14,431 bases of DNA from Lysobacterales bacterium. Lineage in GTDB: Bacteria > Pseudomonadota > Gammaproteobacteria > Xanthomonadales > SZUA-5. The stretch's first letter is position 1. Each line of letters starts with the position of its first letter. The position numbers and the translations under genes were made by a program. The notes below the pieces were generated by a model, which ran no database searches, was not told the origin of the DNA, and was given only the letters and a program-made list of their open reading frames with translations. The stretch covers positions 1-14,431 of the forward strand of contig JANJUH010000248.1 in assembly GCA_024710675.1 (NCBI GenBank). The letters are read 5' to 3'. This document shows, piece after piece, positions 1-7,430 of the stretch.

Positions 1-283
1 GGCGCAGCAGCTTCGGGATCGTCTCACCGCGTGGACCGAAGTTGACGCCTAGGGTCCACGGGTAGGTGACGTAGCCCAGTTCGTCGAGGAAACGGCGCAG
101 GGGCCAGGTGCTGCCGTCGCCGGCGACCAGGCCGGGCAGCACCAGCACCGGATGCCCGTCGCCACGGGGCGCGCGCTTCAGCCAGCGCCAGGCCAGTGGC
201 AGGCTGGCCCACTCGAACACGGCCCGCGCTTCCAGCGCCAGTAGCAGGCGCGAAGGGGGCTTCGGGGTGTCAGTTCGACTCAT
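1..283 (-). CDS. alpha/beta hydrolase, lipase/esterase-like (partial, runs off left edge)
   Basis: Only the first 94 codons are present, and the gene continues beyond base 1. After a short polar N-terminus and a Trp-rich amphipathic stretch (about residues 23-40), the protein reads HPVLVLPGLVAGDGSTW near residues 44-60. This is the first core strand plus oxyanion-hole loop of alpha/beta hydrolases. The next part, FLDELGYVTYPWTLG, resembles the second strand of lipase-like members. The catalytic Ser, Asp and His would lie outside the window, so activity cannot be judged. Its ATG overlaps the stop of the upstream acyltransferase gene (ATGA at 283-280), implying translational coupling. The pairing with a wax ester/triacylglycerol synthase suggests a lipid ester substrate; this is inference from context. 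Confidence 0.8.
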   Translation of the reverse strand, partial: MSRTDTPKPPSRLLLALEARAVFEWASLPLAWRWLKRAPRGDGHPVLVLPGLVAGDGSTWPLRRFLDELGYVTYPWTLGVNFGPRGETIPKLLR

Positions 284-1692
284 GACTCATTCTCCCGCTC
301 GAGTGCGGCCAGACCACGCTCCAGTCCGCGCGCCAATGTGTCAGGACGCTCGATCACTTCACTGGCGGCGATCAGGCCGAACTCCAGCCAGCCGGCGTAG
401 CTGTGTACCGTCACGTTCAGCGCCAGACCATGGGTCACGATGGAAACAGGGTAATAGTGCACGACCCGTGAGCCTGCCAGGTACAGGGGCACGGGTGGCC
501 CGGGTACATTGCTGACCACGAGATTGGCCAGTGGTGGCAACTGGTCGAGAATCTTGCCGCCGCGCGCCCACAGCCGGCTGAGGCCGGTAGCCCAGAGCGG
601 CGCGGCGAGGCCGGGGAAATCGGTGGGAATCAGGTCCTTTAGGGCCGACACCCGGGCCTTGATCTGGCTGGTCGCGGCCCGGATCGCGGCCAGGCGCTCG
701 CCAGGGTCGCGGATCTGCGTGGGCAGCAGGCACTGCACCATGGAGACCTGGTTGTCCATGCCGGCATCGCCGCTGGCGCGCAGCGAGATCGGCATCGCGA
801 CCACCATGGGCTCTTCGGGCAGCGCCTTGCGCCGCGCGAGGTGCTCGCGCAGCGCGTGGCCGACCATCGCCAGGACCACATCGTTGAGCGAGACGCCGCG
901 CGCCTTGGCGACGCGCTTGACGCGATCGAGCGACACGCTGGCGATCGCAAAGCGCCTCCCGGCACCGATATGGACGTTGAGCGGAGTGCGCGGCGCGAGC
1001 AGCAGACCCTCGCGCAGTGACCCCAGCGTGGCGCCGGGATGGCTCAGTGCCGCGCCGGCGAGCTTGAGCGTGCCCGGGACCGCGCGCAGCAGTTTGCTGA
1101 TCTGGCCGATGGTGGCACGCACTGCCGTGCTGGCACGGGCGCGGGTCCCGGGGCTCGCGGCGGGCGCGGCAGCAGCGTCGGCTTTCTTGCCCGGGCTGCG
1201 CGGAATCACCGCTTCGAGGTCGAGCAGCGCGTGGGCGAGGGCAACGCCGCCCTGGCCATCGAGCATCGCGTGGTGGATCTTCGAGTAGAAGGCCATCTGG
1301 CCGTCGGCCAGTCCTTCGATGACGACGAAGCGCCACAGTGGCCGGTCCCGCGGCAGCGGATCGGCATGCAATTCGGCGACACGGCGCAGCAGCTGTGCAT
1401 GGGTGCCGGGCCGCGGCAGGGTTTCGCGGGTGATGTGGCGCGAAAAATCGATCTCGGCCGCCTCTCCCCACATCGGGTGCGCCAGTTCTAGCGGGGCGTC
1501 GACCAGTTGCCGGCGCAGCGCGCGCGCCTTGGGCAGGCGCTCGGCGATCACCGCCGTCACCGCGGCATGCAGATCGTAGCCGCGGCGCCTGGGCGGCTCG
1601 ACCAGCATCAGGCTGCCGACGTGCATGGGCGTGCCGGCGGCCTCGAGGTAGAGGAACCCGGCATCCAGACCGCTCAGCGGCTTCAATCGCAC
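280..1692 (-). CDS. wax ester synthase/diacylglycerol acyltransferase (WS/DGAT family)
   Basis: This 470-residue protein has the usual length and landmarks of bacterial WS/DGAT enzymes, which transfer fatty acyl groups from acyl-CoA to fatty alcohols or diacylglycerol to make wax esters and triacylglycerol. The N-terminus reads PLSGLDAGFLYLE. A PLW motif lies at 118-120. The catalytic HHxxxDG motif is intact at 140-146 (HHAMLDG, with His141 the expected general base). VVSNVPGP near 392-399 and ALNVTVHSY near 424-432 match the conserved C-terminal half. The start is GTG, with a GGAG sequence about 10 bases upstream; a possible -10 (TATGCT on the minus strand, 1731-1726) lies about 35 bases upstream. 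It overlaps the downstream hydrolase gene by 4 bases. Which ester it makes cannot be decided from sequence. Confidence 0.93.
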   Translation of the reverse strand: MRLKPLSGLDAGFLYLEAAGTPMHVGSLMLVEPPRRRGYDLHAAVTAVIAERLPKARALRRQLVDAPLELAHPMWGEAAEIDFSRHITRETLPRPGTHAQLLRRVAELHADPLPRDRPLWRFVVIEGLADGQMAFYSKIHHAMLDGQGGVALAHALLDLEAVIPRSPGKKADAAAAPAASPGTRARASTAVRATIGQISKLLRAVPGTLKLAGAALSHPGATLGSLREGLLLAPRTPLNVHIGAGRRFAIASVSLDRVKRVAKARGVSLNDVVLAMVGHALREHLARRKALPEEPMVVAMPISLRASGDAGMDNQVSMVQCLLPTQIRDPGERLAAIRAATSQIKARVSALKDLIPTDFPGLAAPLWATGLSRLWARGGKILDQLPPLANLVVSNVPGPPVPLYLAGSRVVHYYPVSIVTHGLALNVTVHSYAGWLEFGLIAASEVIERPDTLARGLERGLAALERENES

Positions 1693-1768
1693 CCGCAGGC
1701 AACTCCGTGGGGAAATCGAGCGCGGAGCATAGGGGATCGGATGTCAGGGCTCGTTGTGCAGTGCGCCA

Positions 1769-2320
1769 TCAGCGAGTTACACCGAGGCCCGCGAGTAGCG
1801 CGCCGGCATTCGTCCAACGGTAGCGGTGCGAGCGGACGCGGGTGCCAGAGAGGTGGTCGTCCTCCAGGGTCTCGACATGACGGGCACCGAGTCGCTCGTA
1901 GAAGCGGGCTGCAGGCCAGTTGCCGTCGAGGACCAGCAGGTGCAGCGGTTGCGCCGGATCGTGCCGCGCGGCCGCATGTGCCGCTTCGGCCAGCAGCAGT
2001 CGCCCGTGGCCGCGTGACTTCAGGTGCGGGCGGACATGCAGATTGTCGATCAGGTGGCCGTGCACCGGATCCTCCTCCAGCACGAGGCTGAGGAAAGCCT
2101 CGGGCGCGTCATCCTCCAGCAGCAGCCAGGTCAGGCGGCGCGTACCCCCGGCGCCGAGGCGATCTGCCCAGGTCTGCTGGCGCTCGGCGACGAGATCACC
2201 GTCGAGCGCGGCATCCGGCAGCAGGCCTCGATAGGCCGAGCGCCAGCTCTCGGCATGGAGTGCGCCCACGACGGCGGCGTCCGCCGCGGTCGCCAAGCGG
2301 ATCCGAAGCCCGTCAGCCAT
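1769..2320 (-). CDS. GNAT-family N-acetyltransferase
   Basis: The 183-residue protein begins with the typical GNAT first strand and helix (LRIRLATAADAAVVGALHAESW). It has the acetyl-CoA binding motif A as a strand (HLIDNLHVRP, about 89-98) followed by the pyrophosphate loop KSRGHGRLL (101-109). Motif B follows at 134-149 (NWPAARFYERLGARHV). The whole protein is one GNAT domain; the acceptor substrate is unknown. The open frame extends upstream, but ATG 2320 starts exactly at the domain. It lies 8 bases inside the end of the preceding VOC gene, so the two are probably translated as a coupled pair. No strong Shine-Dalgarno precedes it, which fits coupling. Asn-Trp-Pro-Ala-Ala-Arg-Phe-Tyr is a common signature in generic protein or small-molecule acetyltransferases. 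Confidence 0.88.
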   Translation of the reverse strand: MADGLRIRLATAADAAVVGALHAESWRSAYRGLLPDAALDGDLVAERQQTWADRLGAGGTRRLTWLLLEDDAPEAFLSLVLEEDPVHGHLIDNLHVRPHLKSRGHGRLLLAEAAHAAARHDPAQPLHLLVLDGNWPAARFYERLGARHVETLEDDHLSGTRVRSHRYRWTNAGALLAGLGVTR

Positions 2321-2729
2321 GAGCTGCACCGATGCGCTGTCCGATGCGCAGCACATGGCCATCGGGATGGCGCACATGCATCTCGCGGACGCCCCAGGGC
2401 ATGCTGGTGGGCGGGAAGGTCAGCTCGAGACCCTCCTCCAGGCAGCGCCGGTGGATGGGATCAACGGCATCGACCCAGACCATCAGCCAGACGCCACGAT
2501 CGGCGCGGTCGTCGCCCCCGGGGCCCATCGTACGCGTGTTCTCGCCGCGCCCGCGGCTGCCCTGGCCGTCGACGCACAGGAAGATCTCGCATTCACCCGA
2601 GCCCACCGAGCCAAAGTCAGGCGGGTCGCCCCATTCCCAGTTCTTGCCCCATCCGAGCTTCGCGAACCAAGCAAAGGAGGCCGCCAAGTCGGAGACGTTG
2701 AGGATCGGGTTGATGTGCTTGGCGTGCAT
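2313..2729 (-). CDS. VOC-family protein (glyoxalase/bleomycin-resistance fold)
   Basis: This 138-residue protein is a single vicinal-oxygen-chelate module pair. The first beta-alpha-beta unit reads HINPILNVSDLAASFAWF (5-22) and leads to GECEIFLCVDG (45-55). The second half has GVWLMVWVDAVDPIHRRCLEEG (79-100) and ends in REMHVRHPDGHVLRIGQ (115-131), the classic C-terminal strand with an HPDGH turn. His5 and Glu116 are plausible metal-ligand positions, but which residues bind metal is not certain. The reading frame is open farther upstream to 2867. ATG 2729 was preferred because a GAGGG ribosome-binding site lies 7 bases before it and the VOC fold starts there. A possible -10 (CATACT, 2765-2760) would give a leader of about 24 bases. 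Substrate is unknown; roles range from detoxification to drug binding. Confidence 0.88.
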   Translation of the reverse strand: MHAKHINPILNVSDLAASFAWFAKLGWGKNWEWGDPPDFGSVGSGECEIFLCVDGQGSRGRGENTRTMGPGGDDRADRGVWLMVWVDAVDPIHRRCLEEGLELTFPPTSMPWGVREMHVRHPDGHVLRIGQRIGAAHG

Positions 2730-2788
2730 GCACGAGCCCTCGGGTAGCCAAGGAGCGCAAGTATGGCGTGCGTTGACGGCTCCGGTGA

Positions 2789-2860
2789 GTGTGGGTCCGG
2801 ATTGATCCGGACGCTCTTGGAGCCGAACGGAGAAGCGTCGGGATGAATCCAGACCCACGC
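2789..2860. repeat. paired REP-like palindromes (BIME-like inverted repeat)
   Basis: Two 27-base arms, 2789-2815 and 2834-2860, are inverted copies of each other: 23 of 27 positions pair, around an 18-base spacer. Each arm is itself palindromic. The left arm contains GTCCGGATTGATCCGGAC (2795-2812), a perfect 8-base stem around TG. The right arm contains GTCGGGATGAATCCAGAC, a degenerate version. Each arm starts with a GTGGG head outside its palindrome and ends GACGCT. This head-plus-palindrome design in two opposite copies resembles REP/BIME elements. It lies 13 bases after the globin stop and 60 bases before the VOC start, so it could also end or stabilise the globin transcript. There is no T-run. 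Confidence 0.65.
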
Positions 2861-2873
2861 ACATCATGCTTGG

Positions 2874-3323
2874 TCAGCCAGGCTTTCCGCGCGCGCCAGC
2901 CAGCATCTCGCTGGCGATCCAGCCGTACAGACGCTGCCAAGCCGCCCGCGCTTTGCCGTCGAGGCCATCGGGGGCGGCCATGGCGAGCGTGTCGAGCAGG
3001 GCCTCGCCGACCAGCGCGTAGTGCACCGGCAGTGTCCCGTAGCCGACATGGCGGGCGCCCAGTCGGCGCAGCTCGGGGGCCAGCGCCTCCGGGGCGTCGA
3101 GGAAGGCGACCACTGTCGCCAGGGTCTGCGCGAATTTCTCGCGCTGCATCCCGATGTCGGGACGAAAGAGTTCGCGGGCGGCCGGGGCAAGGGCGAACAG
3201 GCGTGCGTAGAAGGCCTCGGCAAAGGCCGCGGGATCGGTGACGGCAGCCGCGAAGCTGTCGCGCAGCAAGGCAGCGTCGGCCGATGGATCCGGCGTGACG
3301 AGGGCATGGGCGGTGTCGGTCAT
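2874..3323 (-). CDS. single-domain globin (flavohemoglobin-type heme domain)
   Basis: The 149-residue protein matches the heme domain of bacterial flavohemoglobins and single-domain hemoglobins. It has FYARLFALAPAARELF (38-53), which carries the B10 tyrosine (Tyr39) and the CD1 phenylalanine (Phe53). It then has LGARHVGYGTLPVHYALVGEALLDTL (88-113), where His92 is the expected proximal F8 heme ligand and the Y-x-x-V-G-x-x-LL pattern is diagnostic. No FAD or NAD-binding reductase domain follows; the gene stops after the H helix (AAWQRLYGWIASEML). It may therefore bind or detoxify NO or O2 with a separate reductase, or act as a sensor. ATG 3323 was chosen over an in-frame TTG at 3380 because the alignable globin region begins soon after it. 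A GACAAT -10-like sequence lies at 3362-3357. Confidence 0.87.
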   Translation of the reverse strand: MTDTAHALVTPDPSADAALLRDSFAAAVTDPAAFAEAFYARLFALAPAARELFRPDIGMQREKFAQTLATVVAFLDAPEALAPELRRLGARHVGYGTLPVHYALVGEALLDTLAMAAPDGLDGKARAAWQRLYGWIASEMLAGARGKPG

Positions 3324-3416
3324 GGTGGACTCGCGGCGCGGAACATCGGTGGCGGCATTGTCATGCCCGGTGAAACGCAATCCGGCGGCGAAGCGGACAG
3401 CAGGATCACCAGGGTC

Positions 3417-6400
3417 TCATGGACAGGGCACTCCCAACAGGGTGGTCAGTCGCACGAGGTCCAGCGATCCGCTCGTGAAGCCAGGGCGTGTGCTGTTCCA
3501 CTGGATGCGCGCAGTGCCGGCGTCCAAGCCGGTCCACTCCAGCGTGCCCCAAGGCTCCCGGCTGACCTGGCCAGGCTGGAAGGCGGGCGGGAACTGCCCC
3601 CCCACGGTGATGGCGAGCGGGATCGTCGCGCGATCACCGACGATGGGCCCGGTTCCGGTCAGCCAGCGTTGCTCCCCGTCGGCATAGGTGAACCAGACGA
3701 CCACCGCCTGGCGCTGGTTACCTTCGCCCACGATCTCCATCTGCAGGCCATGGCCATCCTGCGCCGGCTGGTACCAACTGCCGCTGGCGCATCCGTGCAG
3801 TGGGCCATTGCCTCCCGTGGCCACGCGGGTCAGCCGTACCAGCGGCATGCTGCCGTTGCCGAAGCCCGGCCGACTGCTGGTCCACTCGGCGCGGCCGCTG
3901 TCAGCGTTGTCGAAGGACAGGCGCAACTCGCCCCAGGGCTCACGCACCACGTCTGCGGGATCGAAGCCGACGCCGAATTGGGCGCCACGCGTGATCTGCA
4001 TCGGTATGCGCGCCTCCGCGCCCGTGGCGCGCGCGGCGCCCACCAGCCAGGCCTGGCGGCCGTCGACATAGGTGTACCAGGTCGCAACCACACCCATGAC
4101 GCCACCCATGTCGATGGCCTCGAGGATCAGGCCATGGCCATCCTGCGCCGGGTCGTAGAAGGCGCCCGAGATCTCCGGGTCGATCCGGTACGACGGAATG
4201 CCGTCGAAGTCGCCGAGCGGTGCGCGCCAGACGCCGCGGCCGTAAGTGTAGGCATACAGCCAGGGCAGGCTGCCTGGCCCCTCGGGCGCGATCGCCAGGC
4301 GCTCGACGATGACATCGGCAAAGCCGCCGGTCTCGCGCGCCCACGAGCCGCCGCCGTCGAGACTGACGTAGACGCCGAGATCGGTGCCGATGTAAAGCCG
4401 TTCGCGATGGCCGGGATCGACGACGAGGTGGTGCACCGGAATGTCGGGCAAGGCTCCGGCGCCGCTGCCGTCGATCGGCATCCAGTTCGCACCGGCATCC
4501 GTGCTCTTCCAGACATGGGCTCCGCCGAAAGTGGAATAGGTGGCATAAGCGACGTTGGCATCGAGCGGATCGAAAGTCAGTGAGGACACCCAACCCTCGC
4601 GCGGTGTCGCGCGCGCGAGCACCGAGCCGGCGCCTAGCGTGGTGGCGCTGCTGCTGCGGTGAATGCCGCGATGGTTGCCGGCGAGCAGGCGGTTCGGGTT
4701 CGTCGGGGCGACGGCGAGCGCCGAGATGCGGTCCCTGAAGTCGCCACCGAAGACCGCGCTGGCGGCGCTCCAGTTGCGACCCTGGTTGTTGGTGCGCCAC
4801 AGGCGCGTGCCGGCGGCGTAGAGTCGGTCTGGCGCCGATTCGTCGATGACGAATGGCATGATGAAGATCGGCGTGTCGCTGATCCCGTTGGTGGCGCGCA
4901 CGAAGTTGAGGCCGCCATCGATCGAGCGGTGCAGGTTGACGTTCTGGTAGCTGGCGTAGACGACGAGGTCGTTGCGCGGGTCGATCGCCACCATCGCGCC
5001 GTCGCCACCGAGGACATGGCTGAACTCGCCCTCGTTCGAGAACGGTGTTTGCAGCAAAGTCCCGTTGTCCTGGGTGCCGCCCAGCCACAGCGAGGCAGTC
5101 CGCGAGACCGCGCCGCTGTAGAACTGGGTCGAACCCAGGCCGCGCTCGATCGTCACCCAGGGCACCACGCCGTCCCCGGCGCTGCAAGCCGCTTCCGGCC
5201 CGCGACGCACCGGCGCGTCGTCACGATCGGTGTAGGCGACACCGCCATCGCTGGTGATGAACATCCGGCGCGTGCCCTGCGCATAGTCCGGGTGGAAGCG
5301 GATCAGGTGCACGTCGGCGTGCGTCCCGAAGGGCGAGAGCCCATCCAGCCACCAGTACGAGGCCTTGCCGAAACTGGCGCCGCCATCGTCGGAGCGATAG
5401 ACCTCCATGCCGGCGACCCAGACGATCTCCGGGTCGAGCGGGTTCACTGCAATCGCCTGGTTGTACCAGCCCGCGCCATAAGCCCAGAAGTTGCCGAAAC
5501 CGCAGCGCTGTGCCTCGAAGCCGTCGGCATAGCTCAGCAGATAGGTCGACAGCCTATCCGGAGAGCTGTTGCGCAGGCGGGTGGCGAAGGTACGTCCACC
5601 ATCGTCGGAACGGAACAGCGCGTGCAGGCCGTTGTCGTAATCGCCGCGGCCGTCGCCGTTGCGGTCGGGTCCCGGCACGATGCTGGCGGCCAGCGCGTAG
5701 ACGACCTGCGGATTCGATGGCGCCACGGCCAGCGAGGTGCGACCCATGCCGGATTCGCTGAGCACCAGTTGCCATTGCGGGCTGCCGCGCGCGTCCTCGG
5801 TGCGAAAGACCGTGGCCGGGCAGGGCCCGCCACAGGTGGGCGGAACGACGCTGCCGGGCAGCCAGTAGCGGTCGTCCTCCGAGCGCGAGGCGCAACTGGC
5901 GAGGAGCGCATCGCTGCCGGGCAGGATCTCGAGGTCGGTACAGCCCTCGTGGAGCAATGCGCCGCCCGGGTCGGTGGGGCGCAGGATCTGGACGAAACTG
6001 GCACCGCGATCGTCGGAGCGCCAGACGCCGCTGTTGGTCGCGGCGTAGAGGCGGCGCGGGTCGACTGGACTGACGACGATGTCCGAAACGTAGCGGAAAC
6101 CCGGGCCCGTGGTGGCCAGCAGGGTCTGGAAGCTGCGGCCGCCATCGGTCGAGCGCAGGATGCCCTGGCCCCACATCGAGGCGTAGGGCCGTTCGCTGTT
6201 GCGATAGAGCTCGCCGGTGCCGGCGTAGACGATGTCCGGCTCGGTGGGATCGATGGCCAGCGCACCGATGTTGAGATTGGCCGTTTCGTCCGAGAGCGCC
6301 CGCCATTGCAGGCCACCGTCGGTGGTCTCGAAGACGCCGCCGGAGACGCCGCCGGCGAGCATGCGGGACGGGTCGCGCGGGTCGAAGATCAAGGTGCGCG

Positions 6401-6710
6401 TGCGTCCGCCGACGTTGTTCGGGCCCAGCCATTCCCAGCGGGCAGCGCTCTTCTCGCCGCTCACCGCGCGACCCGCCACGGTGGAAAATCGCGCCATGGC
6501 GGCGTGTTGGCCGCGGGCGGCGGCATACCAGGACGGGTCGAGTGCCGTGGCGCCGGAGGGCAGGCGGCGCGCGAGGTCGTAGGCCGCGCGTTCGCCGGGC
6601 GCATCCGGCCGCGCCGGTCCAGGCACCAGCTTGGCCTGGTGCTGCAGCGGGCCGCCGCACGCGGCGAGCAAGGCAACAGCCGCGATCGCAGTGCATCCCC
6701 TCGGGTTCAT
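3417..6710 (-). CDS. large secreted Asp-box/BNR propeller lipoprotein with duplicated C-terminal module
   Basis: This 1097-residue protein starts MNPRGCTAIAAVALLAAC. The LAAC lipobox puts the lipidated cysteine at residue 18, so it should be anchored in the outer membrane or periplasm. The entry into the propeller is WLGPNNVGGRTRTLIFDP (about 94-111). About ten Asp-box loops of the S-x-D-x-G-x-x-W/F type follow, near residues 129, 187, 232, 368, 440, 486, 596, 640, 736 and 783. These indicate one or more BNR/sortilin-like beta-propellers; no sialidase catalytic set was recognised. Two gapless 114-residue repeats end the protein (848-961 and 976-1089). A GGAG ribosome-binding site sits 8 bases before ATG 6710. 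It diverges from an ECF sigma/kinase operon, so it may be a regulon member. Its ligand or substrate is unknown. Confidence 0.9.
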   Translation of the reverse strand: MNPRGCTAIAAVALLAACGGPLQHQAKLVPGPARPDAPGERAAYDLARRLPSGATALDPSWYAAARGQHAAMARFSTVAGRAVSGEKSAARWEWLGPNNVGGRTRTLIFDPRDPSRMLAGGVSGGVFETTDGGLQWRALSDETANLNIGALAIDPTEPDIVYAGTGELYRNSERPYASMWGQGILRSTDGGRSFQTLLATTGPGFRYVSDIVVSPVDPRRLYAATNSGVWRSDDRGASFVQILRPTDPGGALLHEGCTDLEILPGSDALLASCASRSEDDRYWLPGSVVPPTCGGPCPATVFRTEDARGSPQWQLVLSESGMGRTSLAVAPSNPQVVYALAASIVPGPDRNGDGRGDYDNGLHALFRSDDGGRTFATRLRNSSPDRLSTYLLSYADGFEAQRCGFGNFWAYGAGWYNQAIAVNPLDPEIVWVAGMEVYRSDDGGASFGKASYWWLDGLSPFGTHADVHLIRFHPDYAQGTRRMFITSDGGVAYTDRDDAPVRRGPEAACSAGDGVVPWVTIERGLGSTQFYSGAVSRTASLWLGGTQDNGTLLQTPFSNEGEFSHVLGGDGAMVAIDPRNDLVVYASYQNVNLHRSIDGGLNFVRATNGISDTPIFIMPFVIDESAPDRLYAAGTRLWRTNNQGRNWSAASAVFGGDFRDRISALAVAPTNPNRLLAGNHRGIHRSSSATTLGAGSVLARATPREGWVSSLTFDPLDANVAYATYSTFGGAHVWKSTDAGANWMPIDGSGAGALPDIPVHHLVVDPGHRERLYIGTDLGVYVSLDGGGSWARETGGFADVIVERLAIAPEGPGSLPWLYAYTYGRGVWRAPLGDFDGIPSYRIDPEISGAFYDPAQDGHGLILEAIDMGGVMGVVATWYTYVDGRQAWLVGAARATGAEARIPMQITRGAQFGVGFDPADVVREPWGELRLSFDNADSGRAEWTSSRPGFGNGSMPLVRLTRVATGGNGPLHGCASGSWYQPAQDGHGLQMEIVGEGNQRQAVVVWFTYADGEQRWLTGTGPIVGDRATIPLAITVGGQFPPAFQPGQVSREPWGTLEWTGLDAGTARIQWNSTRPGFTSGSLDLVRLTTLLGVPCP
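3444..4169 (-). repeat. two tandem 114-residue coding repeats in the C-terminus of the Asp-box lipoprotein
   Basis: Residues 848-961 and 976-1089 align without gaps over 114 positions. By hand count about 56 are identical. Shared landmarks are PAQDGHGL near the start, W-x-TY-x-DG-x-Q-x-WL in the middle, VxREPWG, and R-PGF-x-x-GS-x-x-LVRLT at the end. A 14-residue linker joins them. From memory, this module occurs at the C-terminus of many secreted proteins in Xanthomonadales, without an assigned function. It could bind surface polysaccharide or peptidoglycan, but that is not shown here. Confidence 0.8.
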
Positions 6711-6737
6711 GTCCGGTCTCCACGCCGACGCCATGAA

Positions 6738-6814
6738 AGCGTAGCGCAGGGACCTTTGGAGATGTGAAAGCAGGCCCACCGACCGTAGGCGACCATCGCT
6801 GCGGCCGCTACACT
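6738..6814. promoter_or_regulatory. divergent promoter region between Asp-box lipoprotein and ECF sigma genes
   Basis: The 135-base gap holds two similar -10-like sequences pointing outward: GCTACGCTT on the minus strand (TACGCT at 6743-6738) and GCTACACTT on the plus strand (TACACT at 6809-6814). They would give leaders of roughly 20-25 bases to ATG 6710 and ATG 6846. No convincing -35 boxes were found, so recognition could be by the ECF factor itself or by the housekeeping sigma with weak -35 contacts. This is a by-eye assignment. Confidence 0.35.
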
Positions 6815-6845
6815 TGTGGACAAGGACTCCTTGCCCGTCGATCCG

Positions 6846-7430
6846 ATGAATCGCCCACAGCTCACTCATCTGCTGGATGCCGCTGCTGGTGGCGATGCTG
6901 CCGCCCAGCGCGAGCTTTACGATCAGGCCTACGCCGAGCTCAAGCGGATCGCCCGCGCAGCGCTCAACAAACCCGGCGCACCGCGCGCGGTCAACCCGAC
7001 GACACTGGTGCACGAGGCCTACGTGAAGATCGCCAAGGGTGCGGTCTCCGGGCTCAATGACAGCCAGCACTTCTACAGCCTGTTCGCACGGGCGATGCGC
7101 CAGGTTCTGCTCGACATCGGCCGACAGTCGGCGGCCGTGAAACACGGTTCAGGACAGGTACGTGCCGAACTGACCGAACGCATCCCCGAAGAAGCCCGGC
7201 CGCTCGACGAACTGATCGAGATCGATGCCGCGCTGCGCCAGCTCGAGGCCGCCGATCCCGAACTGGCCGAGATCGTCGAGTGGCACTTTTTCGCCGGCCT
7301 CAGCTTTGTCGAGATCGCGGCCGCGCGTTGCGTCACCGAGCGCACCGTGCGCCGGCACTGGGACATGGCACGGGCGTTCCTGCTGGATGCCATGCCCGGC
7401 CTGCCCGACCTGGCGGACAAGACCGGATGA
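6846..7430 (+). CDS. ECF-type RNA polymerase sigma factor, kinase-associated class
   Basis: This 194-residue protein matches the ECF sigma-70 class often placed beside Ser/Thr kinases (TIGR02999-like). Region 2 spans about 10-95, with ELYDQAYAELKRIAR, then NPTTLVHEAYVKIAKG (50-65) and FYSLFARAMRQVLLDIGRQ. Region 4 spans about 123-180, with a helix-turn-helix LSFVEIAAARCVTERTVRRHWDMARAFL (152-179) for -35 contact. Where common ECF factors have an acidic DAED-like patch in region 2.2, this one has Asn-Pro-Thr-Thr (50-53). ATG 6846 was preferred to GTG 6816 because a plausible -10 at 6809 would put transcription start downstream of that GTG and because the extra residues are not family-like. The stop overlaps the kinase start (ATGA), so the pair is coupled. 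No anti-sigma gene is present. Confidence 0.9.
   Translation: MNRPQLTHLLDAAAGGDAAAQRELYDQAYAELKRIARAALNKPGAPRAVNPTTLVHEAYVKIAKGAVSGLNDSQHFYSLFARAMRQVLLDIGRQSAAVKHGSGQVRAELTERIPEEARPLDELIEIDAALRQLEAADPELAEIVEWHFFAGLSFVEIAAARCVTERTVRRHWDMARAFLLDAMPGLPDLADKTG

Noticed and set aside
2730..2867. N-terminal extension of the VOC protein through the REP-like repeat
   Set aside because: The extra 46 residues are not VOC-like and pass through the palindromic element. ATG 2729 has a good GAGGG site.
3021..4583. Long plus-strand open frame (about 520 codons) opposite the globin and the C-terminus of the Asp-box lipoprotein
   Set aside because: Its translation is low-complexity Arg/Ala/Gly-rich with no family motif, and it lies antisense to clearly conserved proteins. 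This is usual for GC-rich codon bias.
4659..6767. Plus-strand open frame of about 700 codons opposite the Asp-box propeller
   Set aside because: No recognisable domain, and it mirrors the codon pattern of the real minus-strand gene, whose lipobox and repeated Asp-boxes are decisive.
6822..6832. Short palindrome AAGGACTCCTT just before the sigma start
   Set aside because: A 5-base stem around one base is too small to support an operator or terminator on its own.
6816..6845. Upstream GTG start for the sigma factor
   Set aside because: It lacks a ribosome-binding site, and a likely -10 at 6809-6814 would place the transcript start after it.
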